Below are positions 51,538 through 58,554 of a DNA stretch of 64,000 nt, in pieces. Position numbers and translations under genes: made by a program. The notes under the pieces were generated by a model, which did no database searches, was not told the origin of the DNA, and was given only the letters and a program-made list of their open reading frames with translations. Each line of letters opens with the position of its first letter. Position 1 is the stretch's first letter. The stretch comes from PGZG01 sp046292765 (GTDB taxonomy: Bacteria; Pseudomonadota; Gammaproteobacteria; Pseudomonadales; Alcanivoracaceae): positions 62,001-126,000 of the forward strand of contig JBKBQA010000001.1 of assembly GCA_046292765.1 (NCBI GenBank), read 5' to 3'.

Positions 51538-51642
51538 TTTCCTAGTCTGTCAGCAGCGTGGCCTTGAGGGGCAGCGTGACGACCGGCATCCGGACACCGT
51601 CTGTCCGACTAATGCAGAATCCTAAGGGAACAGGAGAACACT

Positions 51643-52362
51643 ATGAAATTCATCGGAAAGAGTTTGGCAGGCGCGGCGCTGCTGGCGGCGGCACTGCAGG
51701 CTGCAGCGGTCCCGGTTACCATCAACACGGTGGGCGCCGATTTCAACAATGTCCAGGGCGGCACCAACGTTAACTTCTACAACACCGACGGCTACGCCGG
51801 TAATGAAGAAGTGCGCTGGGGTGTGGTGTCTGGTGGCGCTAGCCAGAGTGGCTACCGGTTCGACTCTTCGGCACCGCCGGCATTCACTGTTGAGACGGGC
51901 ACCCAGTTCTCGCTGGGTAACTTCACCCATTTCAACTTCCCGATCAGCTCCGGTACGTCCATTACCGGTTTGAATCTGAACATCATGACCGACCTGACTA
52001 TTCAGGGGACGCCGCTGTCCGAGGGTCCGTTCGTATTCTCGTTTATCCATAACGAGACACCGAATGCCTGCACGCCGCTGCCGACCTGTGCCAACGACAT
52101 TGTCAGCTTCGACAATCTGGTGTCCAGCGACACCTTCAGCGTTGATGGCGTTGACTACACCCTGACGCTGCTGGGCTTCCTGCAGGGTGGTGTATTCACC
52201 GACTACTTCAGCACGAAGGAAGGCAAAACCAATACCGCTCAGCTGATGGCGTCCTTCACCACGGTTGTCCCGCCGGTGTCGGTGCCGGAGCCGGGTACCC
52301 TGCTGCTGCTTGCTGCTGCACTGGCCGGTCTTGGCGCTGCTCGTCGCCGTCGTCAGGCCTGA
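51643..52362 (+). CDS. THxN-type PEP-CTERM sorting-domain protein
   Basis: 239 residues: signal peptide (LAGAALLAAALQAAA), a beta-rich body with FTHFNFPI (the THxN family mark), and a C-terminal sorting signal VPEPGTLLLLAAALAGLGAARRRRQA: the PEP motif, a transmembrane stretch and an Arg cluster. Exosortase cuts this tail and transfers the protein to the surface or EPS. No exosortase or EPS gene is in the window, so it is an orphan target. It is preceded by a sigma-54 promoter and has AGGAG 8 bases before the ATG. Confidence 0.88.
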   Translation: MKFIGKSLAGAALLAAALQAAAVPVTINTVGADFNNVQGGTNVNFYNTDGYAGNEEVRWGVVSGGASQSGYRFDSSAPPAFTVETGTQFSLGNFTHFNFPISSGTSITGLNLNIMTDLTIQGTPLSEGPFVFSFIHNETPNACTPLPTCANDIVSFDNLVSSDTFSVDGVDYTLTLLGFLQGGVFTDYFSTKEGKTNTAQLMASFTTVVPPVSVPEPGTLLLLAAALAGLGAARRRRQA

Positions 52363-52368
52363 GCTCGA

Positions 52369-52401
52369 GGGTCCCCGTGCGCAAAGCGCGGGGACCTTTT
52401 T
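52369..52401. terminator. Terminator between PEP-CTERM gene and dgt
   Basis: GGTCCCCGTGCGC-AAA-GCGCGGGGACC followed by TTTTTT. It serves the PEP-CTERM gene and ends at the dgt stop. Confidence 0.85.
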
Positions 52402-53760
52402 TCAGTATCGCGTTTCTGCCATGCCGGCAAACTGTTTGGCCAGATAGGTGGCGTAGTTGTCGGTCATCCCCGATAGAAAATCCACTGCTCGCATGATGCA
52501 CTCGTAGATTCGCTGCTGTTCGTCCATCCGTTCGAGAAGGGGCGGAAAGCTGTGACGACCGATCAGATCGATTATGCGTTGATGGCGGTAGTTGGAATCA
52601 TCCTTCCTCGCATGGGCCACGGCCGCTTCAATCAAGCCGTTCAGCAATGTGCCAATCACCTCGAATGCCCCGATCTCCAGTTCGATCTTGCGTGGATGCT
52701 CGAACACCTTTGTTCTCGCCAGCATTTTGGCGTTCTCGACCACATTGCGTACCGCCGGTTCACAATGGGAAATCAAATCGCCCTCAAGGGTGCCAGCCAA
52801 CAGCCGGTCGTGGTTGGCCATGAAGGTCTCTACGCCAGCCTCGATAAAGCGTTCGATAATCTTGCCGCGCAATAGCGCCGCTTTGCGACCGACCCGCATG
52901 TCGGATTGCAGCAGGGCACGCACTTCATCGCTATCCGGAAAAGCAGGTGCAAGCAGGGCATGAACCTCATCCCAGTGCAGCAGGTCCATTTCCAGGCCAT
53001 CCTCAAGATCAATGATGGCGTAGCAGAAATCATCGGCGGCTTCGACCAGATAGGCGAGAGGATGACGAATGTAATGCATTGGCCCAAGCTGCCGCAGACC
53101 AGTGGCTTCGCAGGTCTCGGCGAAGGCATCGCTGTCGGCGACGAAGGCACTGTACTTGCCCGGGCGCGGGCAGTCTGGCTGGTCGCTGGTGGAGGACAGC
53201 CACGGATACTTGAGGAAGGTGGCGAGGGTGGCGTAGGTGAGTCGCATGCCATCATCGTACTGGTGGTACTCGGACTTGGTGAGAATCCGAAAGCCCTGGG
53301 CATTGCCTTCGAACAGGGCCAGATCATTGCGTTGCGCCGGGCTCAACAGTTCCAGCCAGTGACTACCCTGATGCCGGAACCAGGCGCGGATGGCGCGTTC
53401 GCCGGTATGACCGAATGGCGGATTGCCGATGTCGTGGGCGAGACAGGCGGATTGTACGATGTCGCCGAGATCAGCTGCATCGATGAGCGCCGGCAGCAGG
53501 TTGCGACGGGCGAGGCGCTGGCCGACCTGAATGCCGAGCGTGCGCCCAACGCAGGACACCTCAAGGGAATGGGTCAGCCGATTGTGAACATGATCGTTGG
53601 TGGCCAGTGGATGTACCTGGGTTTTCCGCGCCAGTCGTCGGAACGCGCCGGAAAAAATAATCTTGTCGTGATCGCGCAGAAATGCGGTGCGACCGGATTC
53701 ATCTTTGGCAGTGCGGTGGCCAAGCCGACCTTTATTGAGAAGCGTTGCCCAATCCATCAT
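52402..53760 (-). CDS. dgt: Deoxyguanosinetriphosphate triphosphohydrolase-like protein
   Basis: 452 residues of the HD phosphohydrolase family: NRLTHSLEVSCVGRTLG supplies the first His, CLAHDIGNPPFGHTGE the HD pair, and DAADDFCYAIIDLEDG-type text the last Asp. It hydrolyses dNTPs to nucleosides and triphosphate. The N-terminal DHDKIIFSGAFRRLARKTQV is typical of Dgt. Two ATGs (53760 and 53757) are possible; the second is better spaced from GGGAG. Confidence 0.9.
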   Translation of the reverse strand: MMDWATLLNKGRLGHRTAKDESGRTAFLRDHDKIIFSGAFRRLARKTQVHPLATNDHVHNRLTHSLEVSCVGRTLGIQVGQRLARRNLLPALIDAADLGDIVQSACLAHDIGNPPFGHTGERAIRAWFRHQGSHWLELLSPAQRNDLALFEGNAQGFRILTKSEYHQYDDGMRLTYATLATFLKYPWLSSTSDQPDCPRPGKYSAFVADSDAFAETCEATGLRQLGPMHYIRHPLAYLVEAADDFCYAIIDLEDGLEMDLLHWDEVHALLAPAFPDSDEVRALLQSDMRVGRKAALLRGKIIERFIEAGVETFMANHDRLLAGTLEGDLISHCEPAVRNVVENAKMLARTKVFEHPRKIELEIGAFEVIGTLLNGLIEAAVAHARKDDSNYRHQRIIDLIGRHSFPPLLERMDEQQRIYECIMRAVDFLSGMTDNYATYLAKQFAGMAETRY

Positions 53761-53770
53761 GTCTCCCGTG

Positions 53771-54172
53771 TCAGGCAGAAAGCATTGATCTGCCGATAAA
53801 GTAGCCGACGCTCACCGAACCGAGCCACGCGGTCAGGGAGAGTAGCAGCCAGCCGGTCGCGGTGAGCGGGTCTGCCGCCATCAGCTGGATCACCTCCAGG
53901 CTAAAGATGGAAAAGGTGGTAAGCCCACCACAAAATCCGGCGGTGACGAAACCATGCAGCGAACCCTGACTCCAGCGGCTGTCGGCGGGCAATGCGCTAT
54001 AGAGGCCGATCAGCAGCGAGCCGCTGACATTGGCCAGCAGCGTTGGCCAGGGCCAATCGCTGGTCGCCATCATCAGGCTGATCAGGTGGCGTCCGCCACC
54101 GCCGATGGCGGCGCCAATGGCGACGGCGAGATAGATGGCGGCAACCTGGCCGGAACGCGGCGCTGCGCTCAT
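53771..54172 (-). CDS. crcB: Fluoride channel CrcB/Fluc (copy B)
   Basis: 133 residues with four helices. TLLANVSGSLLIGLYSAL supplies the conserved Asn, and FVTAGFCGGLTTFSIFSLE is the fluoride-path FxTxGxxGGxTTFS motif. It exports fluoride as a dual-topology or paired channel. The ATG at 54172 overlaps the stop of the first crcB by four bases; the long upstream frame is a shadow. Confidence 0.92.
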   Translation of the reverse strand: MSAAPRSGQVAAIYLAVAIGAAIGGGGRHLISLMMATSDWPWPTLLANVSGSLLIGLYSALPADSRWSQGSLHGFVTAGFCGGLTTFSIFSLEVIQLMAADPLTATGWLLLSLTAWLGSVSVGYFIGRSMLSA

Positions 54173-54549
54173 GGTGTCAGACCCCCGGCGAGGGCGAGGC
54201 CGACCAGCACGCCGCCGAGACACAGCACTACGGATACGACGATATTGGCACCGGCACGCAGGGGCTGGCCGGCTTGCCACAGTGCCAGTGTTTGCACGCT
54301 GAACGACGACACCGTGGTGTAGCTGCCGAGCAGGCCCGTGATAGCAAGAGACCAGGCCTCAGGCGAGTCGCCAGAGAGGTGCGCCAGCAGGCCGCCGGCG
54401 AGTAGCCCGATCAGCACCGCGCCGGTGGCATTCACCACCAGCGTTCCCCACGGGAATGCGTGACCAAGCTGGTGCTGGACTCGGTTGACCACCCACAACC
54501 GAGCCATGGCTCCAGCGGCGCTGCCCATCATTACCCAGAGCAGCGTCAT
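54169..54549 (-). CDS. crcB: Fluoride channel CrcB/Fluc (copy A)
   Basis: 126 residues with four helices: GTLVVNATGAVLIGLLAG and ITGLLGSYTTVSSFSVQTL. The G-x-x-G-x-x-T-T-x-S-x-F-S core is present, but GGLTTFS is replaced by GSYTTVSSFS. Two tandem crcB genes usually form an obligate heterodimer in which the subunits have opposite topology. It lies first in the leftward pair. No fluoride riboswitch was found upstream. Confidence 0.9.
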   Translation of the reverse strand: MTLLWVMMGSAAGAMARLWVVNRVQHQLGHAFPWGTLVVNATGAVLIGLLAGGLLAHLSGDSPEAWSLAITGLLGSYTTVSSFSVQTLALWQAGQPLRAGANIVVSVVLCLGGVLVGLALAGGLTP

Positions 54550-54703
54550 GGTGCGGCGGTTTCCGTCATGGCGGGATCCCGTGACTGTTTATTCATCGTT
54601 GCCGAACGATACTGTACCGATGCCTTTCACTCCAGCGGTGGATTGAGTTCCCCGCCATGGCGAGAGATGATGATGCAGACGTCAAATAGCCGAAGGAGGC
54701 CCC

Positions 54704-55183
54704 ATGACTACCGTTTTCGATTTCACGGCGCAGGACATTGCTGGCAAGGATGTAGACCTGTCCGCTTATCAGGGCAAGGTACTGTTGATCGTCAATACTG
54801 CCAGCAAGTGCGGCTTTACCCCTCAGTACAAGGGGCTGCAGGCATTGTTCGAGAAGTATCGGCAACGCGGCTTCGAGGTGCTCGGCTTTCCCTGCAACCA
54901 GTTTGGCCATCAGGAGCCGGGCGACGAGGCCGCGATCAGCGAGTTCTGCGAGCTTAATTTCGGCGTCGACTTCCCGCTATTCGGCAAGATCGATGTCAAT
55001 GGGGATGATGCCCATCCGCTCTACCGTCATCTCAAGGAAGAAGCCCCCGGGATTCTTGGCAGCAAGGCGGTCAAGTGGAACTTCACCAAGTTCCTGGTCG
55101 CCCGGGATGGCAAGGTGGTGAAGCGCTATGCGCCGACGGATACGCCGGCGTCGCTGGAAAAAGATATTGAGAAATTGCTGTAG
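54704..55183 (+). CDS. Glutathione peroxidase family protein
   Basis: 159 residues of the thioredoxin-fold peroxidase family: peroxidatic Cys36 in NTASKCGFTPQY, a second conserved Cys64 in GFPCNQFGHQEPG, and KWNFTKFLV with the Trp-Asn of the catalytic tetrad. No signal peptide, so cytoplasmic. In bacteria such enzymes usually use thioredoxin to reduce peroxides. AAGGAGG lies 6 bases before the ATG. Confidence 0.93.
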   Translation: MTTVFDFTAQDIAGKDVDLSAYQGKVLLIVNTASKCGFTPQYKGLQALFEKYRQRGFEVLGFPCNQFGHQEPGDEAAISEFCELNFGVDFPLFGKIDVNGDDAHPLYRHLKEEAPGILGSKAVKWNFTKFLVARDGKVVKRYAPTDTPASLEKDIEKLL

Positions 55184-55233
55184 AAAAATGGGCGGGGAGT
55201 CTCTCCCTGCCCAAGACAAAATCGCGTTTATGA

Positions 55234-55662
55234 TCAGGCGCTGGCGCGGCGACGTTCGATGAATTCGAACAACGCCATGCCAACCAGCATGGCGACGACG
55301 AACACGGTTGCTTTCAGGCTGCCGCTGCCGAAGGCGACCAGCGCCGGACCCGGACAAAACCCGGCCAGCCCCCAGCCGGCACCAAATACCAGTGAGCCAA
55401 CAATCAGCCGGCGATCGATGTGGCTGGCCGTCGGCATTCGCATCGGTTCGCCAAGCAGTGATGTGGGCCGACCGCCGGCGATGCGGAACGCCAGCAGGCC
55501 GACAGCGATGGCGCCGCCCATTACCAGTGCCAGAGAAGGATCCCACTGCCCGAACAGGTCGAGGAAGGCGAGTACTTTTGCCGGATTGGTCATGCCGCCC
55601 AGAATAAGGCCCAAACCAAACAACAGGCCCACCAGCAGGGCGCTAACGGTATGCTTTTGCAT
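55234..55662 (-). CDS. YeeE/YedE-type membrane protein, DUF6691 half
   Basis: 142 residues with about four helices: LVGLLFGLGLILGGMTNPAKVLAFLDLFG and LVFGAGWGLAGFCPGPALVAFGSG. The GMTNP and GxCPGP motifs with a Cys in the second are those of the second half of YeeE/YedE thiosulfate/sulfur transporters. Together with the next protein it forms a split transporter, as in PmpAB. Start 55662 lies just after the stop of its partner. Confidence 0.86.
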   Translation of the reverse strand: MQKHTVSALLVGLLFGLGLILGGMTNPAKVLAFLDLFGQWDPSLALVMGGAIAVGLLAFRIAGGRPTSLLGEPMRMPTASHIDRRLIVGSLVFGAGWGLAGFCPGPALVAFGSGSLKATVFVVAMLVGMALFEFIERRRASA

Positions 55663-55663
55663 G

Positions 55664-56101
55664 TCAGAATCCTCCTGTCAGGTGACGGGCAATGAAGACG
55701 GTGATAAAGCCGGCCGCCATGAAGGCTAGGGTTGCTGCCAGTGAGCGTAACGACAGTCGCGATAAACCACAGACCCCATGACCGCTGGTGCACCCGGATC
55801 CGTAACGGGTGCCGATGCCCACCATCAGGCCGGCAATAACCAGCAACGGATAATCGGCATTGATCTGCATGGCTGGTGCCGCAGCCACCAGAAGCCAGGC
55901 CGTCGGTGCGGCAAGCATGCCGATGATGAACGCAGCACGCCAGGCGATGTCGCCACGGGACGGCACGATCAGTCCGCCAACGATGCCGCTGATGCCGGCG
56001 ATGCGGCCGTTTAGCAGAATGAACAGTGCCGCCGCCAGGCCGATCAATGCGCCTCCGGCCAACGATGCCCAGGGGGTGAAGGCATTCCAGTCAATGGTCA
56101 T
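55664..56101 (-). CDS. YeeE/YedE sulfur-transport family protein, first half
   Basis: 145 residues with about four helices: AGGALIGLAAALFILLNGRIAGISGIVGG and GIGTRYGSGCTSGHGVCGLSRLS, with the Cys residues of GxGCTSGHGVCG that are characteristic of YeeE/YedE proteins and are thought to relay sulfur. It starts 4 bases after the ArsR regulator and forms a three-gene sulfur unit with it and the DUF6691 half. Confidence 0.88.
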   Translation of the reverse strand: MTIDWNAFTPWASLAGGALIGLAAALFILLNGRIAGISGIVGGLIVPSRGDIAWRAAFIIGMLAAPTAWLLVAAAPAMQINADYPLLVIAGLMVGIGTRYGSGCTSGHGVCGLSRLSLRSLAATLAFMAAGFITVFIARHLTGGF

Positions 56102-56105
56102 CGGG

Positions 56106-56423
56106 TCACTCCTGTTCGGGGCAGAAAAGTTGTTGAAGTTGGCCCAGCATGGTCAGCACTCGCCTATCGGCAATACAGTAGTAGATCTGCTTGCCATCAC
56201 GCCGGGTGGAGACCAGCTCCTCACGTCGCAGCACGGCCAGTTGCTGGGACAGGGTTGGCTGCGGAATGCCGGTGTCGGTTTCGAGATCGCCGACGCAGCG
56301 CTCTCCGGCGGTCAGCTGGCAAAGCAGCAACAATCGATCCGGGTTGGCCAGTGTGCGCAGGAATACCGTGGCGGCATCGGCGGACTGGCGCAGGGCATCA
56401 ATGTTGAGGACCGGGTTGGCCAT
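56106..56423 (-). CDS. ArsR/BigR-family repressor
   Basis: 105 residues with a winged helix: FLRTLANPDRLLLLCQLTAGERCVGDLETDTGIPQPTLSQQLAVLRREELVSTRRDGKQIYYCI. It carries Cys in LLCQL, ERCVG and YYCIA; in BigR-type persulfide sensors two Cys form the switch. With the sulfur-transport pair directly downstream, it is likely a sulfide/persulfide-responsive repressor of its own operon. The ribosome site is poor. Which Cys pair senses sulfur is not settled by sequence. Confidence 0.85.
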   Translation of the reverse strand: MANPVLNIDALRQSADAATVFLRTLANPDRLLLLCQLTAGERCVGDLETDTGIPQPTLSQQLAVLRREELVSTRRDGKQIYYCIADRRVLTMLGQLQQLFCPEQE

Positions 56424-56451
56424 GGTGTCGGCTTTTGATTAAGGAAAAAAC

Positions 56452-56474
56452 AATATATATAAATATAATATATT
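56452..56474. promoter_or_regulatory. AT-rich palindromic operator of the sulfur unit
   Basis: AATATAT-N9-ATATATT, a perfect 7-bp inverted repeat in strikingly AT-rich DNA (about 25 bases of pure A/T), 29 bases upstream of the ArsR start. BigR-type repressors bind AT-rich palindromes near their own promoter. The location supports autoregulation. Confidence 0.65.
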
Positions 56475-56493
56475 TTGCAAGCGTCGCAACGTG

Positions 56494-57162
56494 TCAGGTC
56501 AGTCCGTGGGGGAGGACGCCGTAATAAATGGCGTAAAAGTGACTCAGGCTGCCGCCGACCACAAACAGGTGCCAGATGGCGTGGTTATAGGGCAGCTGGT
56601 CGGCCAGATAGAACACCACGCCCAAGGTGTAGATCACGCCGCCGATTACGGTGAGGCGGACTGCCAGCGGGCTGACCTGGGTGGTCAGCTCCCCGGCAGC
56701 AAAGACGATGAGCCAGCCCATGGCCAGATAGACAACCACCCGCAGGATCTTGTAGCGGTGGCCAAAAATCAGTTTGAGAGCAATGCCGGCCAACGCCAGC
56801 CCCCAGATCACCGCAAGCAGGGCCCAGCCGCTACCGTCGCGCAGGTTAACCAGCAGGAACGGGGTATAGGTGCCGGCAATCAGCAGAAAGATGGCGCAGT
56901 GATCGAGCATCTTCCAGATTTCCCGTGCCCGCGGTGAGCGGCTGGCATGGTAAAAGGTGGAGGCAGAATAGAGCAGAATCAGGCTGGCGCCAAAAATGCT
57001 GAAGCTGACCACTTTCCAGATATCGCCAAGGCGGCTGGCGGCCAGCACCAGCACCAGAGTGCCGACGGCGCTCATGACGGCACCCAGCCCGTGGGTCAGG
57101 CTGTTTAGTCGTTCCTCACGCAGGGAGTAGTGGGGTTCGTGGGGAAAGTGTTCCAGTGACAT
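56494..57162 (-). CDS. trhA: Hemolysin III family (TrhA/PAQR-like) membrane protein
   Basis: 222 residues with seven helices. The PAQR-type motifs are ERLNSLTHGLGAV, SASTFYHASRSPRAREIWKMLDHCAIFLLIAGTYTPF and AIWHLFVVGGSLSHFYAIY, which hold the Zn-binding His residues. Members are proposed to regulate membrane energetics or fluidity; the 'hemolysin' name is historical. The ATG at 57162 has AGGAG upstream. Its link to the nearby sulfur unit is only positional. Confidence 0.9.
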   Translation of the reverse strand: MSLEHFPHEPHYSLREERLNSLTHGLGAVMSAVGTLVLVLAASRLGDIWKVVSFSIFGASLILLYSASTFYHASRSPRAREIWKMLDHCAIFLLIAGTYTPFLLVNLRDGSGWALLAVIWGLALAGIALKLIFGHRYKILRVVVYLAMGWLIVFAAGELTTQVSPLAVRLTVIGGVIYTLGVVFYLADQLPYNHAIWHLFVVGGSLSHFYAIYYGVLPHGLT

Positions 57163-57229
57163 GGTCGCTCCTGACGCAGGCCGCCAGCGTATCACTGCTG
57201 GCCGGCGTCAGGCGAGCGACGGTGTCTGC

Positions 57230-57646
57230 TCAGTGTCCGACGATGTCCCGATGCATCGGTGCCAGCCGCTGAAGCAGCCGGTTTTGCGCGGCTACTGGAA
57301 CCTGCTGCTGTTCCATGGCGGCAATCAGTACCTCCACCAGCGCGTTGAAATCGGCGTGGCTGATGTTCATGCCGGCATGGGAGTCGCGCATGGAGTCGCC
57401 GGTGTAGTCGCAGCCGCCCCCGGACTCGGCGCAGAATTGTTCGATCAACTTTTCCCGCAGCCGTTCCGGGTCGGCTCCGGCAAAGTGATGGGCGATGCGC
57501 TGGTCGTTGCCAAGACCGACAAGGAAGTCATCGACGATATTCGTGATCCCGCTCAGGCCTCCCAAGTCGTTAAAGAGGCTGGCATGGGGGGCGGTCTGGC
57601 AGCCGCTCAGCAGCGCGGCAAGCAATACCCAAATGGACAATCTCAT
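57230..57646 (-). CDS. Group 1 truncated haemoglobin lipoprotein
   Basis: 138 residues: lipobox (LLSGC, Cys16) and a 2/2 globin: LFNDLGGLSGITNIVDDFL, DQRIAHHFAGAD, QFCAESGGGCDYTGDSM and H90 (MRDSHAGMNI), the likely proximal haem ligand. Being membrane-anchored in the periplasm is unusual for a truncated globin. It may handle O2 or NO for the operon. It is the last gene of the four-gene unit and overlaps the DUF3034 gene by ATGA. Confidence 0.87.
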   Translation of the reverse strand: MRLSIWVLLAALLSGCQTAPHASLFNDLGGLSGITNIVDDFLVGLGNDQRIAHHFAGADPERLREKLIEQFCAESGGGCDYTGDSMRDSHAGMNISHADFNALVEVLIAAMEQQQVPVAAQNRLLQRLAPMHRDIVGH

Positions 57647-58554
57647 CAGAAGGCTCCGGTAAGTGACAGGTAAGCGCCGGTCTGGTCGCGGTCGTCACGG
57701 TTGTAGGGAATTGCCGGAGTGCTAAGGCCGCCAAGATTTACCCAGGCGGCGGTTACGCTCCAGCGTTTGTTCGGGAACCAGGCAACAAAGGCGTCGTACC
57801 AGTCATCTTGCTGAAAGGCGCTGAGGTTGTCGGGGTGCTGACGATACTCTGCGCCCAGCAGCCAGTGCTTGTTGAGAAATACACCCACCGAGGCTTCTGC
57901 GACCACGCTGTGCCGGTTGTCCCGGTCGCCACCGAATCCGACCAGGCCACCCTGATTGGCTCGCGTCGCCCGGGCGACGCCGTTCACCAGCCAGTTGCGG
58001 CCAAAGGGCCCGCCGAGAAAGACCTTGGTGGCTGCGAGATAGACGTCGGTACCCTGATTGCTGCGTGACCCCAGTGCCTCTGGTACGGTTACGCCGCCGA
58101 GCGCGCCAATATCGGGATTGAGGGATTCCCGATACAGCACGCCGATCGAAAGTTGCGGCATGGCAGTATAAAGAATATCGCCAGCCAGTCTCAGCTTGAT
58201 GCCGGCGGTATTGGTGCGCAGTTCCTGTCCTGCCAGCGGAGCGAACGCACCGATATCGAGCTCCTGCCGGGCCAGCGAAAGTTCAATGCGATTTTGCCAG
58301 GACCAGGCCGCGCCATAGGCGCGCAGGGCGAAATCCTGTGTTTCAACCCGACTCGCGAACACGGTACCGCCATGCTGCTCTTCGGTACCGTAGCCGGCAA
58401 GAATCGCCATCGGCACGATGCCCCCTCCGGCGCTGCCATCAATGGTGGTGACGGCGCTGGTAGCGAGCAGCCTGCCTTCGCCGGTTGCCATTGCTGAGGC
58501 CCCTGCCAGCATCGGCATGACGGCAATCGGGATAATGAGTAATGATCTGATCAT
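57646..58554 (-). CDS. DUF3034 family outer-membrane protein
   Basis: 302 residues: signal (AVMPMLAGASAMA) followed by GRLLATSAVTTIDGSAGGGIVPMAILAGYGT, which matches DUF3034 proteins from memory. The rest alternates as a beta-barrel (FASRVETQDFALRAYGAAWSWQNRIELSLARQ) and ends TGAF with a terminal Phe. Function is unknown; it may be a porin-like component. It overlaps the genes on either side by four bases. Confidence 0.82.
   Translation of the reverse strand: MIRSLLIIPIAVMPMLAGASAMATGEGRLLATSAVTTIDGSAGGGIVPMAILAGYGTEEQHGGTVFASRVETQDFALRAYGAAWSWQNRIELSLARQELDIGAFAPLAGQELRTNTAGIKLRLAGDILYTAMPQLSIGVLYRESLNPDIGALGGVTVPEALGSRSNQGTDVYLAATKVFLGGPFGRNWLVNGVARATRANQGGLVGFGGDRDNRHSVVAEASVGVFLNKHWLLGAEYRQHPDNLSAFQQDDWYDAFVAWFPNKRWSVTAAWVNLGGLSTPAIPYNRDDRDQTGAYLSLTGAF

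Noticed and set aside
54550..54703. Possible fluoride riboswitch upstream of the crcB pair
   Set aside because: On the minus strand no complete crcB-motif core with both pseudoknot strands could be aligned; a GATGATGC resemblance lies on the plus strand in front of the glutathione peroxidase and lacks its pairing partner.
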